A DNA stretch of 64,000 nucleotides from Kitasatospora sp. NBC_00240 (GCF_026342405.1 NZ_JAPEMU010000001.1:3286001-3350000); one strand, 5' to 3'; positions 25,746-35,069 are shown, counted from the first letter of the stretch. Notes: generated by a model from the letters alone, not told the origin. Program-made: numbers and translations.

Positions 25746-26960
25746 GTGTCCTGGTCCGGTGTCACCGGTCTCCTCGCCGACGCGTCCCCGACGACGGCTC
25801 CCACGGCTCCCGCGACCGGTCCGAGCCAGCCGCCGTCCGGCCTGCCCGGGCTCGAACTCAGACTCCCCACCAGCGCGGACGAGGTCACCAGCAGCACCAA
25901 GGAGGCCGCGGGCTGGCTGGACGCGCACTGGCAGGACTGGGTCGCCGGCGGCATCCGGATCGTCTTCATCGTGGTGCTCGCGCTGGTGCTGCGGGCCATG
26001 GTGCGCAAGCTGATCACGCAGCTGATCGGACGGATGACCAAGCCCGCCGAGAGTGAGGACGCCGAGCCGAGCCGGCTGGGCGGGCTGCTGGCGAACAGCG
26101 GGGTGGTCAACCCCGAGCGGCGCCGGCAGCGCTCGGAGGCGATCGGCTCGGTGCTGCGCAGCGTGGCCTCGTTCAGCATTCTGGGCACGGCCGCGCTGAT
26201 GGTGCTGTCGGCGCTGGGGATGAATCTGGCGCCGCTGCTGGCCAGTGCCGGTGTCGCGGGTGTGGCGATCGGTTTCGGCGCCCGCAACCTGGTGACGGAC
26301 TTCCTCTCCGGGGTCTTCATGATCATGGAGGACCAGTACGGGGTGGGGGACGAGATCGACACCGGGGTGGCCACCGGCACCGTGCTGGAGGTCGGCCTGC
26401 GGGTGACCAAGCTGCGCGGGGCGAACGGCGAGATCTGGTACATCCGCAACGGCGAGGTGAAGCGGATCGCCAACATGAGCCAGGGCTGGTCGACCGCCTC
26501 GGTGGACGTCCAGGTCGGCTACAAGGAGGACCTGGTCCGGGTCGAGGCGCTGATCCTGGAGACGGCGGAGGCGCTGTCCAAGGAGTCCCCGTACGACGAG
26601 CTGATCTGGGCGCCGTTCTCGGTGCTCGGGGTGGAGTCGGTGGCGGCGGACTCGGTGGTGCTGCGGCTGGAGGCGCGGACGGCCCCGGGCAAGTCCGCGC
26701 TGGTGGGACGTGGTCTGCGGCAGCGGCTGAAGGCGGCCTTCGACCTGGCGGGGATCAAGCTCAAGGAGGAGATCCCGACGGCGGCCGCGGCCGCCGCGAC
26801 CGCCGTGGCTGCCGCCGCCGTGGTCGCCCCGGTCCTGGTGGCCGACGCCGGGCCGCCGTCGGCGCTGGCCGATCCGACCTCCCCGCGGTCGCTGGCCGCG
26901 GCGCCGATACCGGCTCCGGCCCGCGCGGGCGACGACGCCGGGCCCCTCAAGAGCACCTGA
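25746..26960 (+). CDS. MscS-family mechanosensitive ion channel
   Basis: 404 residues. After a Ser/Pro/Thr-rich N-terminus there is one membrane helix (GGIRIVFIVVLALVLRAMV), a cytoplasmic loop, a second helix pair, and the pore-lining TM3 region (APLLASAGVAGVAIGFGARNLVTDFLSGVFMI) with its Gly/Ala pattern, then the beta domain (DQYGVGDEIDTG, LRGANGEIWYIRNGEV). It releases solutes on hypo-osmotic shock. The C-terminus is an Ala/Pro-rich tail. GTG 25746 is chosen since a GGAAGG site lies about 10 bases upstream; an upstream open frame lacks coding character. Confidence 0.92.
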   Translation: MSWSGVTGLLADASPTTAPTAPATGPSQPPSGLPGLELRLPTSADEVTSSTKEAAGWLDAHWQDWVAGGIRIVFIVVLALVLRAMVRKLITQLIGRMTKPAESEDAEPSRLGGLLANSGVVNPERRRQRSEAIGSVLRSVASFSILGTAALMVLSALGMNLAPLLASAGVAGVAIGFGARNLVTDFLSGVFMIMEDQYGVGDEIDTGVATGTVLEVGLRVTKLRGANGEIWYIRNGEVKRIANMSQGWSTASVDVQVGYKEDLVRVEALILETAEALSKESPYDELIWAPFSVLGVESVAADSVVLRLEARTAPGKSALVGRGLRQRLKAAFDLAGIKLKEEIPTAAAAAATAVAAAAVVAPVLVADAGPPSALADPTSPRSLAAAPIPAPARAGDDAGPLKST

Positions 26961-27025
26961 GCCGGTCGGCGCGGCCTGCGGGCCCCGGCCCGGGCGTCCG
27001 TGCGGACGGCCCGGGGTGCCTTCCA

Positions 27026-27061
27026 CCGAGCCCCGTCCCCTTTGCCGGGGGCGGGGCTCGG
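27026..27061 (+). terminator. Terminator hairpin after mscS
   Basis: 15-bp stem (27026-27040 with 27047-27061, one G-T wobble), 6-base loop TTTGCC, 65 bp after the mscS stop and just before the csnR promoter. Confidence 0.85.
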
Positions 27062-27103
27062 TCGTGTCCGGTAACGCTTCGGCATCCACCTTCGGGCGGG
27101 CCA

Positions 27104-27133
27104 TTGACACCCTGCTGAGCCGGGTTCTACGGT
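27104..27133 (+). promoter_or_regulatory. Putative HrdB-type promoter of the csnR operon
   Basis: TTGACA at 27104-27109, an 18-bp spacer and TACGGT at 27128-27133, close to the streptomycete vegetative consensus TTGACN-N17/18-TANNNT. The predicted start point is at about 27140, directly before the operator. Confidence 0.7.
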
Positions 27134-27148
27134 CCTCTCCAAGCGACT

Positions 27149-27159
27149 GGAAAGTTTCC
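27149..27159. promoter_or_regulatory. GGAAAGTTTCC operator, probable CsnR-type ROK site
   Basis: Inverted repeat GGAAA-G-TTTCC, extended as CTGGAAAGTTTCCTAACAG, lying about 16 bp downstream of the putative -10. It matches, from memory, the GGAAA/TTTCC palindrome bound by the ROK repressor CsnR in S. lividans. Its position fits repression by blocking transcription initiation or early elongation. Confidence 0.7.
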
Positions 27160-27268
27160 TAACAGTTCTTGTCGCAACCACCGGGCGACCCCGCCCGGTC
27201 CCCCCGGCATGCCGGGCCCGAGCCACCCCGGCCTGCCGGCCGGGCCACCGAAAGAGGAGGATCGACCT

Positions 27269-28459
27269 GTGACCGAGAACACCAGCCGCCTCCCCCTCGC
27301 CGGTACCCCCAGCCTGCTGCGCGCCATCAACGACCGGGCCGCCCTCCAGCTGCTGCTGGAGAACGGGCCGCTGTCCCGCACCCAGATCGGCACCCTGACC
27401 GGCCTGTCCAAGCCCACCGCCTCCCAGCTGCTGGCCCGGCTGGAGGCCGCCGGGCTGGTCCTGCCGGTCGGCACCACCGAGGGCGGCCCCGGGCCGAACG
27501 CGCAGCTTTACCAGGTCGACCCGGCCGCCGGGTACGTCGCCGGGCTGGACGTCACCACCAGCCAGGTCCGGGTCGCGGTCGCCGACATCACCGGCCGCAC
27601 CCTCGCCGAGCACGTCGTGCCCACCAAGGGCCGGCCCGCCGCCGCCACCGTCGAGAACGTCGCCGAAGCGGTCGCCGAGACCGTCCGCCGGGCCGGCCTC
27701 GCGCCCGGCAGCCTGCGCGAGATCGTGATCGGCGTCGGAGGCGCCCCCGACCCCGTCACCGGCAAGCTCCGCTACGCCTCGCACCTGCCCGGCTGGCACT
27801 CCCCGCGGCTCACCGACGAGCTCTCCGCCGCGCTGGACGCGCCGGTGAGCATCGAGAACGACGTCAACCTGGCCGCCGTCGCCGAACAGGCCTCGGGCGC
27901 GGCCCAGGGCTGCGAGGACTTCGTCCTGCTCTGGGCCGGCGAGGGCACCGGCGCCGCGATCGTGATCGCCGGCCGCCTGCACCGGGGGTTCACCGGGGGC
28001 GCCGGGGAGGTCGGCTACATGCCGGTGCCCGGCGCGCCGGTGGTCCGCGACGTCCGCCGGAAGAACTCCGGCGGGTTCCAGGAACTCGTCGGCGCGCCGG
28101 CCGTCCGGGCGCTCGCCCGGGAGCACGGCCTGACCGCGCCGAGCGCCGAGGAGGCGGTCCTGCTGGCCCTGGAGACCCCGGGCGCCGGCGACGACTTCCT
28201 CACCGCGCTGGCCGGGCGGCTGGCCGTCGGGCTGGCCGTGATCGTCTCCGTCGTCGACCCCGAGCTCGTGGTGGTCTCCGGCGGGGTCCCGATCGCCGGC
28301 GGCGAGCGGCTGCGGCTGCTCGTCGAGGACGAACTGGCCCGGATCGCGATCACCCGGCCGGAGGTCCGCAGCAGCGCGCTGCCCGGGCCGCCCGTCCTGC
28401 ACGGGGCGCTGCAGCGCGCCCTGGCCGCCGCCCGCGAGGCGGTCTTCTCCACCCACTGA
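27269..28459 (+). CDS. csnR: ROK-family repressor, CsnR-like
   Basis: About 396 residues. Winged helix-turn-helix (LSRTQIGTLTGLSKPTASQLLARLE) followed by a ROK domain (GLDVTTSQVRVAVADI, IENDVNLAAVAE, GAGEVGYMPV). Unlike typical ROK proteins it lacks the CxCGxxGCxE zinc cluster: at the equivalent place the sequence runs GYMPVPGAPVVRDVRRKN. AGAGGAGG eight bases before GTG 27269 sets the start. It heads a gene set in the same order as csnR-E-F-G-H-K of S. coelicolor/S. lividans, where CsnR represses the cluster and a chitosanase and is relieved by chitosan oligosaccharides. Autoregulation through the operator at 27149 is inferred. Confidence 0.85.
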   Translation: MTENTSRLPLAGTPSLLRAINDRAALQLLLENGPLSRTQIGTLTGLSKPTASQLLARLEAAGLVLPVGTTEGGPGPNAQLYQVDPAAGYVAGLDVTTSQVRVAVADITGRTLAEHVVPTKGRPAAATVENVAEAVAETVRRAGLAPGSLREIVIGVGGAPDPVTGKLRYASHLPGWHSPRLTDELSAALDAPVSIENDVNLAAVAEQASGAAQGCEDFVLLWAGEGTGAAIVIAGRLHRGFTGGAGEVGYMPVPGAPVVRDVRRKNSGGFQELVGAPAVRALAREHGLTAPSAEEAVLLALETPGAGDDFLTALAGRLAVGLAVIVSVVDPELVVVSGGVPIAGGERLRLLVEDELARIAITRPEVRSSALPGPPVLHGALQRALAAAREAVFSTH

Positions 28460-28651
28460 CCCGCCACCCACCGACCCTCCCCGCGCCGACCCGCCACACC
28501 GACTCTCCCCGCACCGACCCGCCGCACCACAGCTGAGGACGACTCAGAACGGCGCCGTACCCGACACCGCGACCGCAGCACACCTTCCCCCAACCCCCGC
28601 CGGGCGACGAGGCAATGACGCCTGCCCGCGCACCCCCAGGAGGACCTCGAA

Positions 28652-30007
28652 GTGCACGCCACCACCTCCCGCAGAGCCCGCCGTACGATCGCCGCCGTCA
28701 CCGGCAGCGCCGTCCTGGCCCTGCTCGCCACCGCCTGCACCGGCACCAACTCCGCCGGTGGCAACGACGATTCGGCCAGCGGCAAGGACGTCACGATCAC
28801 CTTCTGGCACGGTTGGAGCCAGGACAGCGAGACAAAGGCGATCAACGACAACATCGCCGCCTTCGAGAAGGCCCACCCGAACATCCACGTCAAGGCCGTC
28901 GGCAACATCGCGGACGACAAGACCAACCAGGCGCTGCGGGCCGGCGGGGACGACGCCCCCGACGTGGTGTCCTCCTTCACCACCAACAACGTGGGCACGT
29001 TCTGTTCGTCGAACGTCTTCGCGGACCTCAACCCGCTGCTGAAGAAGGACGGCATAGACGCCGCCAAGACCTTCCCGGCGGCGATGCTCAACTACACCCA
29101 GTTCAAGGGCAACCAGTGCTCGCTGCCGCTGCTCGGTGACGTGTTCGGCCTCTACTACAACAAGAAGGCCTTCGCCGCGGCCGGCATCACCGCGGCGCCG
29201 AAGACCTTCAGCGAGTTCGCCGACGCGGCCGCCAAGCTGACCATCGCCGACGGCGACGGCTTCAAGCAGCTCGGCTTCATGCCGAACTACCACGGCTACG
29301 AGTCGACCACCGAGCACTTCCTCGGCCAGTTCGGGCCCAGCTACTTCGGCACCGACGGCAAGTCGAGCATCGCCACCGACCCCAAGGTCGCCGAGATGCT
29401 GACCTGGCAGAAGGGCCTCGTCGACAAGCTGGGCGGCTTCGACAAGCTGGAGAAGTACCGCACCTCCTTCGGCGACGAGTTCAGCGCCAAGAACCCGTTC
29501 CACACCGGCCAGGTCGCGATGGCGATCGACGGTGAGTGGCGGACCGCGTCGCTCGCCACCGACAAGCCCGACTTCGAGTGGGCCACCGCGCCGTTCCCGG
29601 TGCCGGACGCCGAGCTCTCCACCTACGGCCGCGGCTACCAGACCGGCACCATCATCGGCATCGCCAAGAACAGCAAGAAGCAGGCCGCGGCCTGGGAGCT
29701 GGTCAAGTACCTGACCACCAACACCGACGCCGTGGTGAGCTTCGCCAACGCCATCCACAACGTGCCGAGCACCTTCGAGGCGCTGAACTCGCCGAAGCTG
29801 GACGCCGACGCGAACTTCAAGACCTTCCTCGACATCGCGAAGAACGCCAACTCCGGCACCACGCCCGCCAGCGTCAACGGCGGCGCGTACATCGTGTCCC
29901 TGCAGAACCTGGGCTACGACTACGAGTCGGGCAAGCAGACCGACCTGGCGGCCGGCCTCGCGGCCACCGCGAAGGAAATCGACGCCGCCGTGAACCAGGC
30001 GAAGTAG
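28652..30007 (+). CDS. csnE: Chitosan-oligosaccharide-type ABC transporter substrate-binding lipoprotein
   Basis: 451 residues. Twin-arginine-free basic N-terminus, hydrophobic segment and lipobox LATAC with Cys29. The mature protein is a family 1 extracellular solute-binding protein (FWHGWSQDSE near the N-terminus, DAPDVVSS, the PLLGDVFGLYYNKKAF segment, and GEWRTASL). It captures oligosaccharides for the two permeases just downstream. CAGGAGGA lies about eight bases before GTG 28652. By synteny with csnE the ligand should be glucosamine oligomers; chitobiose or cellobiose-like sugars are alternatives. The ATPase is not encoded here, so a shared multi-sugar ATPase (MsiK) is presumed. Confidence 0.85.
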   Translation: MHATTSRRARRTIAAVTGSAVLALLATACTGTNSAGGNDDSASGKDVTITFWHGWSQDSETKAINDNIAAFEKAHPNIHVKAVGNIADDKTNQALRAGGDDAPDVVSSFTTNNVGTFCSSNVFADLNPLLKKDGIDAAKTFPAAMLNYTQFKGNQCSLPLLGDVFGLYYNKKAFAAAGITAAPKTFSEFADAAAKLTIADGDGFKQLGFMPNYHGYESTTEHFLGQFGPSYFGTDGKSSIATDPKVAEMLTWQKGLVDKLGGFDKLEKYRTSFGDEFSAKNPFHTGQVAMAIDGEWRTASLATDKPDFEWATAPFPVPDAELSTYGRGYQTGTIIGIAKNSKKQAAAWELVKYLTTNTDAVVSFANAIHNVPSTFEALNSPKLDADANFKTFLDIAKNANSGTTPASVNGGAYIVSLQNLGYDYESGKQTDLAAGLAATAKEIDAAVNQAK

Positions 30008-30024
30008 CGTAAGGCGAGCAACAC

Positions 30025-31008
30025 ATGGCAATCGCGTTCGGCTCCCGTAAGGCGAGTGCCGGACTCCCCGTCCCGGCGGCGCTTCGCAGCAAGCGCCGCC
30101 GGGAGGCGGCCCGCACCCTGGCCTTCCTCTCGCCCTGGCTGATCGGCTTCGGCTTCTTCTTCGTCTACCCGCTGGTCTCCACCGTCTACTTCTCCTTCAC
30201 CCACTACGACGGCTTCACGGCCCCGGTGTTCACCGGTCTGAAGAACTGGTCGTACGTCTTCAACGACTACCCGTTCTTCTGGCAGGGCCTGCGGAACACC
30301 CTGTGGCTGGTCGTGGTGATGGTCTCGCTGCGGGTGGTCTTCGGTCTCGGCATCGGCATGCTGATCACCAAGGTGAAGACCGGTGCCGGCCTGTTCCGGA
30401 CCTTCTTCTACCTGCCCTACCTGGCCCCGCCGGTGGCCGCCACGATGGCCTTCGCCTTCCTGCTCAACCCCGGTACCGGCCCGGTCAACCAGCTGCTCGG
30501 CGACCTCGGTCTGCCGGCGCCCGGCTGGTTCACCGACCCCAGCTGGTCCAAGCCCGCCCTGACCATGCTGGCCATGTGGGGCATCGGCGACCTGATGGTG
30601 ATCTTCATGGCCGCCCTGCTGGACGTGCCGAAGGAGCAGTACGAGGCCGCCGAGCTCGACGGCGCCGGACCGCTCCAGCGCTTCCGCTACGTGACCTTCC
30701 CGAACATCTCGCCGATCGTGATGTTCGCGGTGGTCACCGGGGTGATCCAGACCATGCAGTACTACACCCAGGCGATCGTCGCCGGGAAGGTCGCCAGCGG
30801 CGTGATCGGCGGCTCCGGCCAGCAGTTCGAACCCGGCTACCCCCAGGGCTCCACCTGGACCCTGCCGCAGATGGTCTACAACCTGGGCTTCCAGCGCTTC
30901 GACTACGGCTCGGCCTGCGTCATCGCCCTGATCCTGTTCGCCATCGCGATGGCGTTCACGTCGATCCTTCTGCGCCGCAAGTCCGGCTTCATGGCGAACG
31001 AGGACTGA
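30025..31008 (+). CDS. csnF: Sugar ABC transporter permease (MalF-like)
   Basis: 327 residues with six membrane helices, starting at a conserved GFGFFFVYPLVSTVYFSF segment. The cytoplasmic EAA loop that contacts the ATPase reads EQYEAAELDGAGPLQRFRYVTFP, as in carbohydrate CUT1 importers. It begins 17 bp after csnE and is followed three bases later by the second permease, so all are one transcript. Forms a heterodimer with the next gene product. Confidence 0.88.
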   Translation: MAIAFGSRKASAGLPVPAALRSKRRREAARTLAFLSPWLIGFGFFFVYPLVSTVYFSFTHYDGFTAPVFTGLKNWSYVFNDYPFFWQGLRNTLWLVVVMVSLRVVFGLGIGMLITKVKTGAGLFRTFFYLPYLAPPVAATMAFAFLLNPGTGPVNQLLGDLGLPAPGWFTDPSWSKPALTMLAMWGIGDLMVIFMAALLDVPKEQYEAAELDGAGPLQRFRYVTFPNISPIVMFAVVTGVIQTMQYYTQAIVAGKVASGVIGGSGQQFEPGYPQGSTWTLPQMVYNLGFQRFDYGSACVIALILFAIAMAFTSILLRRKSGFMANED

Positions 31009-31011
31009 CCC

Positions 31012-31920
31012 ATGACACTCAGCACCACCCTCACCAAGCCCGCGGCCGCGCCCGGCTCCTCGAAATCCGCCTCCGAGGCCGCCAGGACCGCCCGCCGGCG
31101 GGCCGCCCTGCACTGGGTCGCCGTGCACTCGACCGCGATCGCGGCCGCGCTGTTCTTCGTCCTGCCGTTCGTGTTCGTCTTCCTCACCTCGGTGATGACC
31201 GACCAGCAGGCCCTCACCAAGAACCTCTGGCCCACCTCCTGGGAGTGGGGCAACTACCTCAAGGTGTGGCAGACCCCGGGCTTCCTCACCTGGTGGCGCA
31301 ACACCCTGCTGTACGCGGGCCTGGGCACGCTGCTGACCGTGGTCTCCAGCCTGCCGGTGGCGTACGCGCTGGCCAAGTTCCGCTTCCGGGGCCGCAACCT
31401 CGCCCTGATGGCCGTCATCTCGATGATGATGCTGCCGCCGCAGGTCACCGTCATCCCGATGTACCTGTTCTGGGCGAAGCAGATGCACCTCAGCGGCACC
31501 CTCTGGCCGCTGATCATCCCGATGGCCTTCGGCGACGCGTTCTCGATCTTCCTGCTGCGTCAGTTCCTGCTGACCATCCCCAAGGAGTACATCGAGGCCG
31601 CCAAGATCGACGGCTGCGGTGACCTGCGGACGCTGCTCAAGGTCGTGCTGCCGATGGCCAGGCCGGCCATCGCCGCCGTGGCGCTGTTCCAGTTCTTCTA
31701 CGCCTGGAACGACTACTTCGGCCCGCAGATTTACGCCAGCGAGAACGCCGGTGCCTGGACGCTCTCGTACGGGCTGGAGTCCTTCAAGGGCGCCCACCAC
31801 ACCAACTGGAACCTCACGATGGCCGCCACCCTCCTCGTCATGGCACCCGTCATCATCCTGTTCTTCTTCGCCCAGAAAGCCTTCATCGAAGGCGTCACAC
31901 TGACAGGGGTCAAGGGCTGA
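31012..31920 (+). CDS. csnG: Sugar ABC transporter permease (MalG-like)
   Basis: 302 residues, six membrane helices. The EAA motif is KEYIEAAKIDGCGDLRTLLKVVLP; the C-terminus ends FFAQKAFIEGVTLTGVKG, the usual end of CUT1 MalG-type permeases. It pairs with the preceding permease. The stop overlaps the ATG of the GH4 gene (TGATG), coupling transport and hydrolase expression. No ATPase gene is present in the cluster. Confidence 0.9.
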   Translation: MTLSTTLTKPAAAPGSSKSASEAARTARRRAALHWVAVHSTAIAAALFFVLPFVFVFLTSVMTDQQALTKNLWPTSWEWGNYLKVWQTPGFLTWWRNTLLYAGLGTLLTVVSSLPVAYALAKFRFRGRNLALMAVISMMMLPPQVTVIPMYLFWAKQMHLSGTLWPLIIPMAFGDAFSIFLLRQFLLTIPKEYIEAAKIDGCGDLRTLLKVVLPMARPAIAAVALFQFFYAWNDYFGPQIYASENAGAWTLSYGLESFKGAHHTNWNLTMAATLLVMAPVIILFFFAQKAFIEGVTLTGVKG

Positions 31921-33212
31921 TGTCCCCCACTCTCAAGCTCGCCGTCGTCGGCGGCGGATCCACCTACACCCCCGAACTCATCGACGGCTTCGCCCGGCTC
32001 CGCGACACCCTGCCGATCGGCGAACTCGTCCTGATCGACCCCGCCGCGGACCGCCTGGAGCTGGTCGGCGGGCTGGCCCGGCGGATCTTCGCCAAGCAGG
32101 GGCATCCCGGCACGGTCACCACCACCACCGACGTCGCCGCCGGCGTGCAGGGCGCGGACGCCGTCCTGCTGCAGCTGCGGGTCGGCGGACAGGCCGCCCG
32201 CGACCGGGACGAGACCTGGCCGCTGGAGTGCGGCTGCGTCGGCCAGGAGACCACCGGCGCCGGCGGCCTGGCCAAGGCCCTGCGCACCGTCCCGGTGGTG
32301 CTGGACATCGCCGAGCAGGTCCGCCGGGCCAACCCGGACGCCTGGATCGTCGACTTCACCAACCCGGTCGGCATCGTCACCCGGGCACTGCAGAGCGCCG
32401 GGCACAAGGCCGTCGGCCTGTGCAACGTGGCGATCGGCTTCCAGCGGCGCTTCGCCAAGCACCTGGGCGTCGACCACGAACTGATCCGGCTCGACCACGT
32501 CGGGCTGAACCACCTCACCTGGGAGCGCGGCGTCACCCTGCTCGACGCCCCCGGCAGCGCCACCGGCCGCGAGGTGCTGCCCGAGCTGCTGGCCGGCTTC
32601 GGCAAGGAGATCTCCGAGGACCTCCACCTGCCGCTGCCGGTGATCCAGCGCCTCGGCGTCGTCCCCTCGTACTACCTGCGGTACTTCTACCAGCACGACG
32701 TGGTGGTGCAGGAGCTGAAGGCCAAGGGCTCCCGGGCGATGGAGGTCGCCGCGATCGAGCGGCAGCTGCTGGACATGTACGCCGACCCGGCGCTGGACAC
32801 CAAGCCCGAGCTGCTGGCGCAGCGCGGCGGCGCGTTCTACTCCGAGGCGGCCGTCCAGCTGATCGCCTCGCTGCTGGGCACCGACGGCCGGACCACCGTG
32901 CAGGTCGTCAACACCCGCAACGACGGCGTGCTGCCGTTCCTGCCGGACGACGCCGTCGTCGAGGTGCCGGCCGAGGTGGACGCCGGCGGCGTGCGCCCGC
33001 TGCCGCAGCGCCCCGTGGAGCCGCTCTACGCCGGCCTGATCGCCGGCGTGACCGCGTACGAGCAGCTCGCCCTGGAGGCCGCGCTCAAGGGCGGCCGGGA
33101 CCGGGTCTTCGACGCCCTGCTCGCGCATCCGCTGGTCGGCCAGCTGGAGCTCGCGGACAAGCTGACGGACAGCCTGCTCGCCAACAACCGCGAGCACCTC
33201 AGCTGGGCCTGA
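31920..33212 (+). CDS. csnH: GH4 family glycosidase (6-phospho-beta-glucosidase/glucosaminidase type)
   Basis: 430 residues. GH4 enzymes need NAD and a divalent metal and cleave by oxidation at C3. Seen are the dinucleotide site VVGGGSTYTPEL (about residues 8-19), the loop QLRVGGQAARDRDE, the substrate/metal motif FTNPVGIVT, the metal Cys in GLCNVAIGFQRR and the metal His in GLNHLTW. GH4 beta-glycosidases act on sugar 6-phosphates, which fits the kinase gene next door: imported oligosaccharides would be phosphorylated, then split. By synteny with csnH the substrate may be glucosamine oligomers. Confidence 0.88.
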   Translation: MSPTLKLAVVGGGSTYTPELIDGFARLRDTLPIGELVLIDPAADRLELVGGLARRIFAKQGHPGTVTTTTDVAAGVQGADAVLLQLRVGGQAARDRDETWPLECGCVGQETTGAGGLAKALRTVPVVLDIAEQVRRANPDAWIVDFTNPVGIVTRALQSAGHKAVGLCNVAIGFQRRFAKHLGVDHELIRLDHVGLNHLTWERGVTLLDAPGSATGREVLPELLAGFGKEISEDLHLPLPVIQRLGVVPSYYLRYFYQHDVVVQELKAKGSRAMEVAAIERQLLDMYADPALDTKPELLAQRGGAFYSEAAVQLIASLLGTDGRTTVQVVNTRNDGVLPFLPDDAVVEVPAEVDAGGVRPLPQRPVEPLYAGLIAGVTAYEQLALEAALKGGRDRVFDALLAHPLVGQLELADKLTDSLLANNREHLSWA

Positions 33213-33282
33213 GCAGCCCTCAGCAGCACCCAGAAACCCCGGTCGGGACGACGGCCGGGGCACGTACGAGCGCGGGGACCTG

Positions 33283-34317
33283 ATGACCCACCAGCCCGAT
33301 CCACTCCTGCCCGGCGTCCTGGCCATCGACGCCGGCAACAGCAAGACCGACGTCGCCCTCGTCGGTGCCGACGGCACCGTCCTGGGCAGCGCCCGGGGCG
33401 GCGGCTTCCAGCCGCACCTGGTCGGTCCCAAGGCCGCGATCGCCGCCCTGGTGCCGCTGGTCACGGCCGCGGCCGCGCAGGCCGGCCACGCCCTCGGCGA
33501 CAGACCGCTGACCAGCCACGTCAGCGCCTGCCTGGCCAACGCCGACCTCCCGGTGGAGGAGCGGCTGCTGCAGGCCGCCATCGCGGAGCAGCCGTGGGGC
33601 GTCACCGCCGAGGTGGTCAACGACACCTTCGGCCTGCTGCGGGCCGGCACCGACGGGCCGCGCGGGGTGGCCGTGGTCTGCGGCGCGGGCATCAACTGCG
33701 TGGGCCTGCTGCCGGACGGCCGGACGGCGCGGTTCCCCGCCCTCGGCGAGCTCACCGGCGACTGGGGCGGCGGCGCGGGCCTGGCCGCCAGCAGCATGTG
33801 GCACGCGGTGCGGGCCGAGGACGGCCGGGGCGCGCCGACCGCGCTGGCCGCGGCCATCGCCGCGCACTTCGGCCTGCCGAGCTCCAGCGCCGTCGCCGAG
33901 GCGATGCACCTCGGCCAGCTGGACCGCGGCCGGCTGCACGAGATCGTCCGGGTGCTGTTCGCCACCGCGCAGGCCGGCGACGCCCCGGCGCTGGAGCTGA
34001 TCAACCGCCAGGCGGACGAGATCACCCGCCTCGCGATCGTCGCCCTCACCCGGCTCGGCCTGCTCGACGAGCCGACCCCGGTGGTGCTCGGCGGCGGTGT
34101 GCTGGCCTCCCGCCAGCCGCTGCTGATCGACAACGTGACGGCCCGGCTGGCGGCCGCGGCCCCGCGGGCCGAACCGCGCATCGTGGTCGCCCCGCCGGTG
34201 CTGGGCGCCGCCCTGCTCGGCCTGGACCACCTGACGGCGGCGGGCCTGGGCGGCGGCCCCGCCGCCCAGGAGCGGCTGCGTCTGGCGTACGCGCTCCAGG
34301 ACCAGGTCGCGGCCTGA
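33283..34317 (+). CDS. csnK: BadF/BadG-type (N-acetyl)glucosamine kinase
   Basis: 344 residues with an actin-like ATPase fold: phosphate-1 loop AIDAGNSKTDVALVG at residues about 11-25, the VVCGAGINC phosphate-2 region, GELTGDWGGGAGL and the adenosine loop VVLGGGVLAS. Members of this family (human NAGK, MurK) phosphorylate GlcNAc, MurNAc or glucosamine. It is 70 bp downstream of the GH4 gene, last of the csnR-K-like set. It could phosphorylate the incoming oligosaccharide or the monosaccharide released by hydrolysis; the sequence does not decide. Confidence 0.85.
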   Translation: MTHQPDPLLPGVLAIDAGNSKTDVALVGADGTVLGSARGGGFQPHLVGPKAAIAALVPLVTAAAAQAGHALGDRPLTSHVSACLANADLPVEERLLQAAIAEQPWGVTAEVVNDTFGLLRAGTDGPRGVAVVCGAGINCVGLLPDGRTARFPALGELTGDWGGGAGLAASSMWHAVRAEDGRGAPTALAAAIAAHFGLPSSSAVAEAMHLGQLDRGRLHEIVRVLFATAQAGDAPALELINRQADEITRLAIVALTRLGLLDEPTPVVLGGGVLASRQPLLIDNVTARLAAAAPRAEPRIVVAPPVLGAALLGLDHLTAAGLGGGPAAQERLRLAYALQDQVAA

Positions 34318-34327
34318 GGCCGGCCCG

Positions 34328-34371
34328 GCACCACCCGCCCTTCGGGGCAGCACCACCCGCCCTTCGGGGCA
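34328..34371. repeat. 22-bp tandem repeat, two copies
   Basis: GCACCACCCGCCCTTCGGGG plus CA, exactly repeated at 34328-34349 and 34350-34371, followed by a partial third copy. Each contains a small CCCG/CGGG hairpin; sits just after the kinase stop and may serve as a transcription end. Confidence 0.8.
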
Positions 34372-34553
34372 GCACCCTCCGACCCGGCGTCCGCCAGGGA
34401 GGTCGGCCGGACGGGCCCGCACGCCTGCCCGGCCGGCTCCCCCGGCGGACGCCGTCATGTCCGGGCCCGCCACCTGCGGACGTGACATCCTGCGGCCCGG
34501 CGGCGGTGGACGCCTCACCGGCCGGACGGCCCGGCTCGTCTACGCTCCTCCCC

Positions 34554-35069
34554 ATGAGCCCCTCCATCGCCTCGAACACCCGTGTGGAAGTTGCCGAGTT
34601 GCTGGACTTCGTCCGGCCGCGGCACCGCGCGCTCCTGCTCACCCGCCGGGCCGACGGCTCCCCACAGGCCTCGCCGCTCACCTGCGGCGTGGACGACGCG
34701 GGCCGGATCGTCGTCTCGACGTACCCGGAGCGCGCCAAGGTCCGCAACGCCCGCCGTGACCCGTCGGTCAGCGTGGTGGTGCTGTCCGACGAGTGGAACG
34801 GACCGTGGGTGCAGATCGACGGCGAGGCCGAGGTCGTCGACCTGCCCGAGGCGGTCGAGCCGCTGGTCGAGTACTACCGCAACATCGCGGGCGAGCACCC
34901 GGACTGGGACGAGTACCGGGCGGCGATGGTCAAGCAGGGCAAGTCGCTGATCCGGATCACCCCGCGCCGTTGGGGCCCGATCGCCACCGGCGGCTTCCCG
35001 GCCCGGCTGGCCGCGCCCGAGGGGGACGGGGTGGACGAGGGGGACCAGGGGGACGACGGGCAGGGCTGA
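34554..35069 (+). CDS. PPOX-class F420-dependent flavin/deazaflavin oxidoreductase
   Basis: 171 residues, split-barrel pyridoxamine-oxidase-like fold: ALLLTRRADGSPQASPLTCGVD, GRIVVSTYPERAKVRNARRDP and VSVVVLSDEWNGPWVQIDGEAEVVD are typical of the actinobacterial F420-binding PPOX group (TIGR03618-like). The C-terminus is an acidic Gly/Asp run. It presumably reduces small molecules with F420H2 or binds flavin; substrate unknown. ATG 34554. It sits between csnK and murQ on the same strand but has no obvious link with amino-sugar metabolism. Confidence 0.85.
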   Translation: MSPSIASNTRVEVAELLDFVRPRHRALLLTRRADGSPQASPLTCGVDDAGRIVVSTYPERAKVRNARRDPSVSVVVLSDEWNGPWVQIDGEAEVVDLPEAVEPLVEYYRNIAGEHPDWDEYRAAMVKQGKSLIRITPRRWGPIATGGFPARLAAPEGDGVDEGDQGDDGQG

